DNA of 9,155 nt from Xanthobacteraceae bacterium (GCA_030037185.1 JASHRR010001150.1:1-9155); one strand, 5' to 3'. Shown: positions 1 to 7,018, counted from the stretch's first letter. Numbers and translations are program-made. The notes: generated by a model from the letters alone, not told the origin.

Positions 1-1
1 C

Positions 2-181
2 CACCCGCAGGAACATGGCCTTCTCCCGAAACCTGTCCCTGTCAAAACCAACATGAGAATCAGCGAATTGCAAACGAAAATAACGCAACTTCAGATAAAT
101 CTCTGTCCCTACGTTTTTGAGAAAATCAAGGACCGACTCAAAGAAAATCAGTCATTTCGCGTTGCTCAATCGCTGCAATAA
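2..181 (+). CDS. C-terminal end of an unidentified protein (partial, enters from left edge)
   Basis: One frame is open from the left edge of the window to a TAA at 179-181, giving 59 residues that end in ...RLKENQSFRVAQSLQ. An internal ATG at 53 could give a 42-residue peptide, but the frame has no stop before it, so a truncated larger gene is the simpler reading. The peptide is hydrophilic and lysine/glutamine rich, with a helical look (LQTKITQLQ), and its bases are clearly more AT-rich than the rest of the window. I do not recognise a family. It would be convergent with the regulator gene at 369-1763. It could equally be a chance open stretch in AT-rich non-coding DNA, so confidence is low. 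Confidence 0.35.
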   Translation, partial: HPQEHGLLPKPVPVKTNMRISELQTKITQLQINLCPYVFEKIKDRLKENQSFRVAQSLQ

Positions 182-368
182 GGGAAACATCGGCTAGCGT
201 GCGATGGGGGGGCCCAGCCTTGCCCTGTGGGACGCCCAGGCGAAAAAGGGGTCCACCAACCTGAGCGGACGAAACGGGCCTCGCTCTTTGGGCGACTACC
301 CCGCCTTGCCCGCTGCAACGATTTCAAACGTGTAAGTAAAGCCGGCTGCCCGATGAGGTCGGTCACGG

Positions 369-1763
369 TTAATTGCCAAGCGGAAGAGCTACGCGAAAAC
401 CAAGATGATGATAGTGCGACGTTGCCCTCGTCGGCCACCGCGTTGCCGACCTCAGCTTTGTGTAGGGTGCCGCCCAACCGCCGCCGCGCATAACGCCTAC
501 CTCACAGCCGCCGGGACGCGAAAATGCGGATCCATCGGTGGGCCTCTCGGAGGCATTCGGCGTCCAGCAGTCCTCGACCCATTCCCAGGCGTTGCCGTGC
601 ATATCGAAAAGTCCCCACGGATTGGGCTTGAGGCTCCCAACCGGAATGGGGCCATGCGCGACCGTGTCACTGCGGCAACCGCCGCGCCATTCGAATGCGG
701 AGCCGAGATCAGCGAACCTCGCGTACCCGCAGAGCGCAGTTTCGTCATCGCCAAAACTGTACGTGGTGCTTGTACCTGCCCGGGCGGCATATTCCCATTC
801 AGTCTCGGTCGGCAACCGATAGGGTTTGCTGGTTCTGCGACCCAGCCACGCGACATAGGCATGTGCCTCGTGCCAGCTGATGCAGACCACCGGCTGTGAT
901 CCGGAAACTTCGAAACCAGGCTGGCGAAATGAGGCCTCCGGCGGACCCCAGGGAGAGCGGCCGCTGCCGTCGAATCGGACGATCATTTGACAGGCGTCAC
1001 CGACAGCCATTCCAGTTTCGGTAGCAAACGCGGAGAACTGGTCTACCGTCACCTCGAATTTACCGATCGCAATCCGCTTGGGGATGACCACGCGTCGCGG
1101 GAGTCCCTCCGCGACCTGACGCCCGGGTTCGCCTTTGAGCGAGCCCATCATGAACTCTCCCACGGGCAGCGCGACCATTTCTGGACAATCAGCGCAGTCC
1201 TTAAAGTTAGGGCGCACCGCAGACGCGCTCCCGACGAGCCTGACGGAGCCCGTGTTTGCCACCAGAGCCGCCAAGCGGCCGACTAGAAATAACGACGCGG
1301 CAGATAAAAGAACGGCCGCAACCGCGCCCCAAATGTGCATTTTAGATGCCGCAATGGTCCGCGGGGCGCGCGATCGCGGGTGGGGGGCTGGCCCAAGCTC
1401 CTCGGGCATGGGTGCTGCCGATTCGCCCCAGGGTGGCGACGGCTGCTCCGACACCACAGTATCTAGCAAATAGCCGCGGCGAGACACTGTCTTGATCAGG
1501 CGGCGGTCTTCGTCGCCGAGTTTCTGGCGCAGTTCCCGGATGCACTGAACAATCGAATCATCGCAAACGGCGACACCGGGCCACACGGCCTCGAAAAGCG
1601 CTTGCTTAGATACTAGCCGCCCGGCGTTTTCCGCGAGGTAGTATAGCACCTCGAATGTCTTGGGCCGCAGGTCGATCTCCCGATTGCTGTCGCGCAAACA
1701 CCCGCGCGCTAAATCGAGCGCAAAGCGGTCAAACCGCAAAACCCGATGGATGATTTGCTCCAT
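369..1763 (-). CDS. Membrane-anchored winged-helix regulator with C-terminal SUMF1/FGE-like domain
   Basis: This 464-residue protein has three visible parts. Residues 6-103 are an OmpR/CadC-type winged helix (IDLRPKTFEVLYYLAENAGRL, then DDSIVQCIRELRQKLGD and VSRRGYLL). A Pro-rich linker follows, then one transmembrane segment at about 144-168. Residues 187-462 form a formylglycine-generating-enzyme-like (SUMF1/EgtB/PvdO) domain with the family signatures MVALPVGEFMMGS, YRLPTETEWEYAARAG, NPWGLFDMHGNAWEWVED, RGGGW and LGFRVAL. The topology implies a cytoplasmic DNA-binding domain and a periplasmic SUMF1 domain, as in CadC-type one-component regulators. The two catalytic Cys of true FGE (Cys-x4-Cys between RGGGW and GFR) are absent: that stretch, residues 431-454, has no Cys. 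The domain therefore probably senses or binds rather than oxidises sulfatase cysteines. Start ATG 1763 has GGAG at 1771-1774, 7 nt upstream. The gene is divergent from the cytochrome gene at 2006, its likely target. Confidence 0.88.
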   Translation of the reverse strand: MEQIIHRVLRFDRFALDLARGCLRDSNREIDLRPKTFEVLYYLAENAGRLVSKQALFEAVWPGVAVCDDSIVQCIRELRQKLGDEDRRLIKTVSRRGYLLDTVVSEQPSPPWGESAAPMPEELGPAPHPRSRAPRTIAASKMHIWGAVAAVLLSAASLFLVGRLAALVANTGSVRLVGSASAVRPNFKDCADCPEMVALPVGEFMMGSLKGEPGRQVAEGLPRRVVIPKRIAIGKFEVTVDQFSAFATETGMAVGDACQMIVRFDGSGRSPWGPPEASFRQPGFEVSGSQPVVCISWHEAHAYVAWLGRRTSKPYRLPTETEWEYAARAGTSTTYSFGDDETALCGYARFADLGSAFEWRGGCRSDTVAHGPIPVGSLKPNPWGLFDMHGNAWEWVEDCWTPNASERPTDGSAFSRPGGCEVGVMRGGGWAAPYTKLRSATRWPTRATSHYHHLGFRVALPLGN

Positions 1764-1802
1764 TTCAGCGCTCCAGCGAGGGCTATCGTCGGTTGATCGG
1801 TA

Positions 1803-1819
1803 ATTTTTAGGCGAAAAAT
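1803..1819. repeat. Short AT-rich inverted repeat upstream of the regulator gene
   Basis: ATTTTT at 1803-1808 and AAAAAT at 1814-1819 are exact inverted arms with a 5-nt spacer, 40 bp upstream of the regulator start. AT-rich sites are typical of CadC-like winged-helix regulators, so this could be an autoregulatory site. The element is short and could be chance. Confidence 0.3.
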
Positions 1820-1847
1820 CGTTCTCATATCACCGCTCTCTCGCGAC

Positions 1848-1867
1848 TAGGACGGCGCGCCGTCCTA
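1848..1867. promoter_or_regulatory. Perfect 20-bp palindrome in the divergent intergenic region (candidate operator)
   Basis: TAGGACGGCG at 1848-1857 is followed directly by its exact reverse complement at 1858-1867, a 20-bp perfect palindrome with no spacer. It lies 84 bp upstream of the regulator start (1763) and 138 bp upstream of the cytochrome start (2006). A dyad this perfect between divergent regulator and target genes suggests a dimeric DNA-binding site. A terminator is less likely because no T-run flanks it on either strand and no gene ends here. Confidence 0.5.
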
Positions 1868-1992
1868 CGCATCTACAGCAGTCAAAAGCCACGGACACCT
1901 CGGCCGCCCTGTGAACCGACATGCAGGGTGTCCGCGGTCTATAGGCCACCGATCGCAGGTTCGTGGCGAAAACAGTGCCTCCGGTTCGATTC

Positions 1993-1998
1993 GAGGAG
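1993..1998 (+). promoter_or_regulatory. Ribosome binding site deciding the cytochrome start
   Basis: GAGGAG lies 7 nt before ATG 2006. The in-frame GTG at 1928 has no comparable site and would put a charged, non-signal extension ahead of a good signal peptide, so ATG 2006 is preferred. Confidence 0.7.
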
Positions 1999-2005
1999 CA
2001 AAATT

Positions 2006-3577
2006 ATGATTCAGCTCGTACGCTCGGGGCGATTTTTTCGCAATACGTTGAAATCTCCTGCCGCAGATATAGCGCTTTTGTGCGTCTTCGCCGCAGCCGT
2101 TCCTTCTGTTACGTTGGGGCAAGACAGCGCCCATGATCCTGCCAACTACGCGTGGCAGGCGGGTGCCGTCAGTCAGGCGCAAAGGATGCGGGCTTTTGTC
2201 GATCCAGATAGCGGTCAACAATCGACCCCACCCGTTATTCCTCAATTCGAAATCGATTTCGACTCCTCTGGGATTCTTGCGACAGCTCAGCCGGGCGGTT
2301 CAACCCAGACGTCGCAGAACGCCTTTTTCGCAAATCTCGGTACCAACAACCGCACGTGCTTTAGTTGCCATCAGCCACAAACCGGCTGGACCATCAGTGC
2401 GGCGAGTGTGCAGGCGCGCTTTTATGCCAGCTATGGCAACGATCCGATATTCCGGCTGGTCGACGGGGCCACGTGCCCGAACGCCGATGTTTCTAGCATC
2501 GACGCGAAGCGACACGCGTACAGCTTGTTACTGAGCAAGGGACTAATTCGGATCGGACTGTCGGTCCCGGCTACCGCAGAGTATCGAATCGTGTCCGTCG
2601 CCGATCCTTACGGATGCAACACCAATCCGGTCACCGGCCTTACCAACTTCGGCCCTAGCGGTCCGACGACCGGTACCGTGTCGATCTATCGCCGGCCGCT
2701 GCCGTCAACCAATTTGGGATTTCTCACTACCATCATGTGGGACGGTCGCGAGCCTACCCTTGCGCAACAATCGATCGATGCCACACTTATCCATGCCCAG
2801 GCCAATGGCGGCCCCACCACCGCGCAACAGCAGCAGATCGTCAATTTTGAATCGGGTATCTTCACTGCGCAGGTTTTCGACAACAAGGCGAAAGACCTCA
2901 CCGCCGCCGGCGCGAAAGGCGGCCCCATTGCGCTAGGGAATCTGCTCCCCGGATTTTTCGTCGGCATCAATGACCCCCTTGGAGGGAATCCGAAGGGCTT
3001 GCCGTTCACGTCGCAAATTTTTGATCTGTACAAAGCTTGGAATAGCATTGACGGATACGGGGACGTGAATGCGTCTCGCGAGGCGGTGACGCGCGGCGAG
3101 GCCCTGTTCAACAGCACGCCCATCACCATCACGGGTGTGGCGGGGATCAACGACTTGCCCGGTCTGACGACCGTTTCCGGATTTTGCGGAACCTGTCATG
3201 ACACGCCAGATGTCGGCAATCATTCGGTCAAGCTGCCTATTAATATCGGCATCGCCAACGGCGGCGTTAACAACAACAATCCCAGCCTAGACATTGCCGA
3301 TCTACCGGTCTTCGCCCTGTCATGCGTGTCAGGGCCAAATGCCGGCAAGACCTACACCGTCACCGATCCGGGCCGGGCGTTGATTTCCGGCAAATGTGCC
3401 GATATCGGCAAGGTGAAGGGACCGATTCTGCGCGGGTTGGCGGGGCGGGCGCCGTATTTCCACAATGGCTCTGCGGCATCGCTTCTGGACGTAGTGAACT
3501 TCTACAATCTGCGTTTCGATATCGGCCTCACCGCCGCGCAAATGCGCGACTTGGCAGCGTTCCTGCAAACCCTATAG
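2006..3577 (+). CDS. Secreted di-heme cytochrome c of the cytochrome-c-peroxidase/MauG superfamily
   Basis: The 523-residue product has a Sec signal peptide: basic N-terminus, hydrophobic core about 20-36, likely cleavage near TLG|QD at 38/39. There are two c-heme motifs, CFSCH (Cys118, Cys121, His122) and CGTCH (Cys394, Cys397, His398). MWDGRE at 244-249 and RAPYFHNGSAASLLDVVNFYN at 481-501, followed by LTAAQMRDLAAFLQTL, are hallmarks of bacterial di-heme peroxidase-like proteins. At about 485 mature residues it is much longer than classical CcpA (roughly 320), so it belongs to a long subgroup and peroxidase activity cannot be assumed. The expected location is the periplasm, transferring electrons to or from hydrogen peroxide or partner redox proteins. 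It is transcribed divergently from the SUMF1-type regulator, and no second gene follows in the same direction. It might serve the soluble heme-less quinoprotein encoded at 4861-6663, but that is speculation. Confidence 0.88.
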   Translation: MIQLVRSGRFFRNTLKSPAADIALLCVFAAAVPSVTLGQDSAHDPANYAWQAGAVSQAQRMRAFVDPDSGQQSTPPVIPQFEIDFDSSGILATAQPGGSTQTSQNAFFANLGTNNRTCFSCHQPQTGWTISAASVQARFYASYGNDPIFRLVDGATCPNADVSSIDAKRHAYSLLLSKGLIRIGLSVPATAEYRIVSVADPYGCNTNPVTGLTNFGPSGPTTGTVSIYRRPLPSTNLGFLTTIMWDGREPTLAQQSIDATLIHAQANGGPTTAQQQQIVNFESGIFTAQVFDNKAKDLTAAGAKGGPIALGNLLPGFFVGINDPLGGNPKGLPFTSQIFDLYKAWNSIDGYGDVNASREAVTRGEALFNSTPITITGVAGINDLPGLTTVSGFCGTCHDTPDVGNHSVKLPINIGIANGGVNNNNPSLDIADLPVFALSCVSGPNAGKTYTVTDPGRALISGKCADIGKVKGPILRGLAGRAPYFHNGSAASLLDVVNFYNLRFDIGLTAAQMRDLAAFLQTL

Positions 3578-3665
3578 CGGCGAAAGATCGATGAGAGGGC
3601 GCGCCTTTGGGCCTCCTCGTTTCAATCGGAACCGGTGGTCGCCATCACTCGGCGCGCCCATCCTC

Positions 3666-3702
3666 ATTCCCGGCGATACTCCCCCGGCTATGCCGAGGGA
3701 AT
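3666..3702. repeat. Imperfect inverted repeat downstream of the cytochrome gene
   Basis: ATTCCC (3666-3671) plus GGC (3672-3674) can pair with GCC (3692-3694) and GGGAAT (3697-3702), leaving a 2-nt GA bulge. It could act as a 3'-end hairpin for the cytochrome transcript, but there is no T-run and it lies about 90 nt past the stop. Confidence 0.3.
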
Positions 3703-3794
3703 GTGCTGTCGCGCTGCACAGTCAGCGGCAGCAATGGTCAACAACGGCTGTGCCGATAACATGAGCGGTACGTCCGAAGTGCCACAGCTAGCCA

Positions 3795-3832
3795 ACCGCC
3801 GTGTGGACCGGCGTTACTCGTGACACAGGGCC
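3795..3832 (+). repeat. 38-bp dispersed repeat, copy A
   Basis: The sequence starting ACCGCCGTGTGGACCGGCG matches the reverse complement of 8878-8915 at 35 of 38 positions (mismatches at 3803, 3823 and 3828). It contains a 5-bp hairpin CGCCG/CGGCG at 3797-3801 and 3809-3813, which is unchanged in the other copy. The flanks differ on both sides. No coding function is seen. Confidence 0.7.
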
Positions 3833-3847
3833 CGCCTCTGCCGACTT
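3829..3847 (+). repeat. 19-nt direct repeat shared with 6900-6918
   Basis: GGCCCGCCTCTGCCGACTT here recurs at 6900-6918 with one mismatch (C for G at 6914). It overlaps the right end of the 38-bp repeat copy A by 4 nt. It may be a relic of a larger degraded intergenic repeat family. Confidence 0.45.
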
Positions 3848-4021
3848 TGCCTCATTGGCAGCACCGAGCGTACTCCCTTGCTGCGACTCTCTGGACTGCC
3901 GACAGAACCGCGATCCGCCAGCAACTCGCAGATGGGCCAGAACCGCCGTTAGCAACTTGCAAGGGCCGTGTGGGCGAAATCCGCTGGACGCAGCGGTTTA
4001 TAAATGAGGTTAGGCCCGGCC

Positions 4022-4838
4022 CTAGTCTTTACTTAGTACTGCTGCCAGCACGTGACGATTGAAAATGACCAACGGCAGCCGCCCATGAATCGCGTCAGCG
4101 TAGAGTCCAGCCGTAACAACCGCCACAAGATCGAGCGCTGGTACAGCAAATATGCGCTGTTCGCCATGACCCATTGCACAAATCCACGGCACCTCGCCTC
4201 CCTTCACCAGGGAACGTCCGAGCCACCATTGATATCCGTAGAAATATGTGAGGTCTGCAATACCGATATGGACTGCCGTGGATTCTTTCACCCATTTCTG
4301 TGAAACGATCTGGCGACCATTCCAATTTCCGCCATTCAAAACGAGCTGGCCGATCTTTGCGAGGTCCCGCGAGCACAATCGCAGGCCGCCCCATTCGAGA
4401 ATGCCGCTCTTCAAATTCCTCGTCCATTCAAAGTCGGTGATACCGAGGGGCTCGAGCAGGAATTCGCGCGACGTCATCGAGTGCCCCGCCAGCCGCGCCA
4501 GCAATGATAGCCTCTAGAAGCAAAGTACCGCCACTGTTGTAGTTCCAGATTTCTCCCTCAGGCGCCACAACGGGCTGTTCGAGCACGTACCGACATCGAT
4601 CGGCAGAAGAAAGCATACGCATTGCGCTATTCTTTGGATCGGAGAAAGGAACGTATTCGTTCCATTCGAGACCCGCCGACATCGTCAACAGATGGCGCAA
4701 CGTAATGCGCTCTTTCTCCGGGGTGCTAGGTCGCCGATTTGGGCTCATTCCGCCCTGATCCCGAACTCCCTGATGAGCGGCTACCATTTCTCGGTACCGC
4801 GGTGCGAAATTCGCAATGGCGCGCGAGACCCTTTGCAA
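4022..4838 (-). pseudogene. Broken serine hydrolase, beta-lactamase (class C/EstB) family
   Basis: Two overlapping minus-strand frames (4428-4838 and 4022-4504) together resemble one serine hydrolase of the class C beta-lactamase/esterase family. The upstream frame has TPEKERITLRHLLTMSAGLEW, CRYVLEQPVVAPEGEIWNYNSGG and ALDDVAR; the downstream frame resumes at REFLLEPLGITDFEW and continues through GGLRLCSRDLAKIGQLVLNGG, QIVSQKWV, YGYQWWLG and GHGEQRIFAVPALDLVAVVTAG. The switch falls in the CG run at 4465-4470: restoring one CG dinucleotide rejoins the frames. The N-terminal part with the catalytic Ser-x-x-Lys is also missing. Homology fades upstream of about 4720, and only 140 nt remain before the stop of the neighbouring dehydrogenase gene, with unfamiliar residues in that stretch. 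Two independent lesions argue for a dead gene rather than a sequencing error. The 4838 boundary is only a possible TTG start; the recognisable remnant is 4022-4720. Confidence 0.8.
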
Positions 4839-4860
4839 ACGGGCGTACTGCGCTCTCGGG

Positions 4861-6663
4861 TCAAAGCCCGAACACCATGAGGATAACGTTCTGGCCGAGA
4901 GCTTCCGCTTCCGGGAACGAACCCTCCGCGCGCCAGCTGGCCCGGCCGCCGAGAGTCAGCGCGATGTATTGCTTGCCGTTCACCGCATAGGTCATCGGAT
5001 TGCCGGTGAAGGCCGTACCGGTGTCGAAGCTCCACAGCTCCTTCATGGTGTCCTTATCGTAGGCGTGGATGCGGCCCATGATATCGCCCATGAAGAGGAG
5101 CCCGCCATCGGTGCCGAGCACACCGGAATAGGCGGGATAATATGAGTCAAGCTTCTTCACCGTATCGCCGGTGCGCACGTCGATGCCACCCAACAGCCCA
5201 TGGCTAACCTTGCAGTTCGGATTGAGCACGCTGCGCTCGATCGGTTCGACCGCGCTCTCCAGGGTGTGCTGGCCGCAATAGATTTCCCGGAATCCGGTGC
5301 CGATGAGCTGCTTTGCCGGATCGGCAGCCCTTGAATTGAAATAATTGGCCTCGCCGATCATAGCATTGAAGTAAGTGATGCCGCGTGACGGATCGTAGTT
5401 GTTCGGCATCAGCGTCGGCATGCCGTAATGCGCCGGTCGCACATCGATTGCCTTCTTGCCATAGCGGACCGCCTTGCCGGCATAGTCCTGCACGGTCTGA
5501 CCGGGCTGATAGTCGATCGGCCGGCCGGTCTTTTGATCAAGCCCGGCGGTCCAGTTCACGGTCGTGTAGGGGCGACCGCGGATGAACTGGCCATTGGTGC
5601 GATCGATCTCGTAATAAAAGCCATTGCGGTTGGTCTGGCCCAGCACCTTGCGGGTTTCGCCATTGATGTTCACGTCGTAGAGCTGAGTGATGGCGACCGC
5701 GTCATAATCCCAACCCTCGTTGGGCACTGTCTGGAAGTACCAGCTGAGCTTTCCGGTATCGACATCGAGCGCGATGATCGAGTCGGTGTAAAGGTTGTCA
5801 CCCGGGCGCCCTTGCGGGTCGAACATGTGCACCGGATTTGCCGTACCGAAATAAGCGAGGTTAGTCTCCGGATCGTAGGACGGCTCGGTCCAGATGCCGC
5901 CGCCACCGGTCGGGATGGTACGCGGATCGGCCCAGGTCTCGGAGCCTGGCTGGCCAGGGTCGGGCACCACCAGGAAGCGCCACAACAGCTTGCCGGTGTC
6001 GGCCGTGTAGGCCGCCACGTAGCCGCGGCCGTTCTCGCCGCGATTGGACTGGCCGATTAGAATTTTGTCCTTTACGGCGAGCGGCGCCGCCGAGTGCCCC
6101 TGGTTGGGCAGCACTTCGGCGGCTGTGGTGTTGATGTCGAACACCGCCTCGCCGGAATTCTTATCGAGGGCGACAAGGCGCGCGACCGACGTGTCGCTGG
6201 CGGTGTTGAAATACATGTTGTTGCCGAGGAGCGCGACGCTGTGGGCGCTCTTGCCGCCGCCCTGCACCTTGGCGTCATACTTCCAGACCAGCTTCGGCGT
6301 CTCGTCCCTCACGTCGAACTTCCAGTATTGGTGCCACTGGTTGCCGACATACATGAAGCCGTCTTCGACGAGCGGCGTGAAATACTGGGTGGCCCGGTTG
6401 GGACGGTTGGGATCGCCGAGCGAGGCCATGAATTTGACCTTGAGATTGGCGACATTGTCTCGGCTGATGAGCTTGAGCGCCGAATTGTTCCAATTGCTGT
6501 AGTTGCCCATGCGCATCAGCCAGTTCTGCGGTTCGACGGCAGCGTTGAGCAGGCGCTGATAGGTGGTTTCCGCGGCTGGCGCCGAGCAACACAGCGCCAG
6601 CGTGGTGCCCGCGACAAAACCGGCAAGGACAAACCGCTCGGTGCGACGTGTGCGTGCCCTCAT
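4861..6663 (-). CDS. Periplasmic PQQ-dependent alcohol dehydrogenase (methanol/ethanol family), lanthanide-type metal signature
   Basis: The 600-residue product is an eight-bladed quinoprotein with repeated blade motifs (LVALDKNSGEAVF, GYVAAYTADTGKLLWRF, IIALDVDTGKLSWYFQ, GGIDVRTGD, IHAYDKDTMKELWSF). A Sec signal peptide covers about residues 1-31 (APAA|ETT). By comparison with methanol dehydrogenases, likely metal/PQQ site residues are Glu210, Trp258 (PQQ stacking), Asn276, catalytic Asp319 and Arg346. Asp321 in WDYD, two residues after the catalytic Asp, is the extra acidic residue typical of lanthanide-dependent XoxF/ExaF/PedH enzymes; Ca-dependent MxaF has Ala there. There is no CxxCH, so electrons must go to a separate cytochrome c. 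The mature chain has only two Cys (463, 484), not adjacent, so the usual vicinal disulfide is missing. Start ATG 6663 is preceded by GGGAGG at 6670-6675. Substrate is unknown. No xoxG/xoxJ-like or PQQ biosynthesis genes lie nearby. Confidence 0.92.
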   Translation of the reverse strand: MRARTRRTERFVLAGFVAGTTLALCCSAPAAETTYQRLLNAAVEPQNWLMRMGNYSNWNNSALKLISRDNVANLKVKFMASLGDPNRPNRATQYFTPLVEDGFMYVGNQWHQYWKFDVRDETPKLVWKYDAKVQGGGKSAHSVALLGNNMYFNTASDTSVARLVALDKNSGEAVFDINTTAAEVLPNQGHSAAPLAVKDKILIGQSNRGENGRGYVAAYTADTGKLLWRFLVVPDPGQPGSETWADPRTIPTGGGGIWTEPSYDPETNLAYFGTANPVHMFDPQGRPGDNLYTDSIIALDVDTGKLSWYFQTVPNEGWDYDAVAITQLYDVNINGETRKVLGQTNRNGFYYEIDRTNGQFIRGRPYTTVNWTAGLDQKTGRPIDYQPGQTVQDYAGKAVRYGKKAIDVRPAHYGMPTLMPNNYDPSRGITYFNAMIGEANYFNSRAADPAKQLIGTGFREIYCGQHTLESAVEPIERSVLNPNCKVSHGLLGGIDVRTGDTVKKLDSYYPAYSGVLGTDGGLLFMGDIMGRIHAYDKDTMKELWSFDTGTAFTGNPMTYAVNGKQYIALTLGGRASWRAEGSFPEAEALGQNVILMVFGL

Positions 6664-6698
6664 ATGCGCCCTCCCAATGTTTTCCGGTTGTGGCCCAG

Positions 6699-6735
6699 AG
6701 CTGCCGACTTGGATGGAGGCGCAAGGTCGGCAGCT
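6699..6735 (-). promoter_or_regulatory. Hairpin in the 5' leader of the dehydrogenase gene
   Basis: AGCTGCCGAC (6699-6708) and GTCGGCAGCT (6726-6735) are exact inverted arms of 10 bp around a 17-nt loop. The structure ends 35 nt before ATG 6663 and 23 nt before the ribosome binding site on the transcribed strand. It could be a leader hairpin or a DNA-level operator. Confidence 0.5.
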
Positions 6736-6818
6736 TTCTGGGGTACACCGGACGTGCTGCCAACGTAGTCCAAGGGCAGCCGTTGACGCAAACCGGAAGT
6801 TCGACGGTCACTGGCAGC
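6700..6818. repeat. Cluster of five GGCAGC/GCTGCC hexamers upstream of the dehydrogenase
   Basis: GCTGCC occurs at 6700-6705 and 6756-6761, and GGCAGC at 6729-6734, 6775-6780 and 6813-6818. Five exact copies of one hexamer and its complement in 119 bp is far above chance. They may be half-sites for a transcription factor controlling the dehydrogenase. Confidence 0.45.
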
Positions 6819-6899
6819 TTGGGTAAGATGTTATCAGCTTTGCGAGCTGGCGAAAGGGACCACGCGGACGTTTTTGTTGCAGCGCATGAGTCTGTTGAT

Positions 6900-6918
6900 G
6901 GCCCGCCTCTGCCCACTT
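6900..6918 (+). repeat. 19-nt direct repeat, second copy
   Basis: GGCCCGCCTCTGCCCACTT matches 3829-3847 with one mismatch, about 3.07 kb away in the same orientation. Flanks do not match beyond a few bases. Confidence 0.45.
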
Positions 6919-7018
6919 GCGCGGCGCACGAAAGTCGTCAGCTATCCGAGGTAACTGCGGACGTGTCAGACGAGCGACCAGCAAGGCCGTTGGTGTGACC
7001 CTGAGGGGACTCTATCTG

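Larger units (their letters stand above)
3578..4021. other. Non-coding region between cytochrome gene and broken hydrolase
   Basis: No reading frame here resembles a known protein; the small open frames are short and low-complexity. The region holds a weak GC-rich hairpin with a following GTTT just after the cytochrome stop (about 3594-3627, a possible weak terminator), the imperfect inverted repeat at 3666-3702, and one copy of the 38-bp dispersed repeat at 3795-3832. Confidence 0.6.

Noticed and set aside
1928..2005. GTG 1928 as the cytochrome start
   Set aside because: It adds 26 charged residues before a good signal peptide and lacks a ribosome binding site, whereas ATG 2006 has GAGGAG 7 nt upstream.
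5428..6060. 210-residue plus-strand open frame inside the dehydrogenase gene
   Set aside because: It is antisense to a well-supported quinoprotein, and its valine/arginine-rich composition is the usual mirror of GC-rich coding DNA. No family features.
6783..6820. Sigma-70 or sigma-54 promoter upstream of the dehydrogenase
   Set aside because: TTGACG at 6783 has no matching -10 at proper spacing and is on the wrong strand. No TGGC-N8-TGC element was found at the right position on the minus strand.
6275..6916. 213-residue minus-strand open frame overlapping the dehydrogenase 5' end
   Set aside because: It overlaps the signal peptide and N-terminus of the dehydrogenase in another frame, with no family resemblance.
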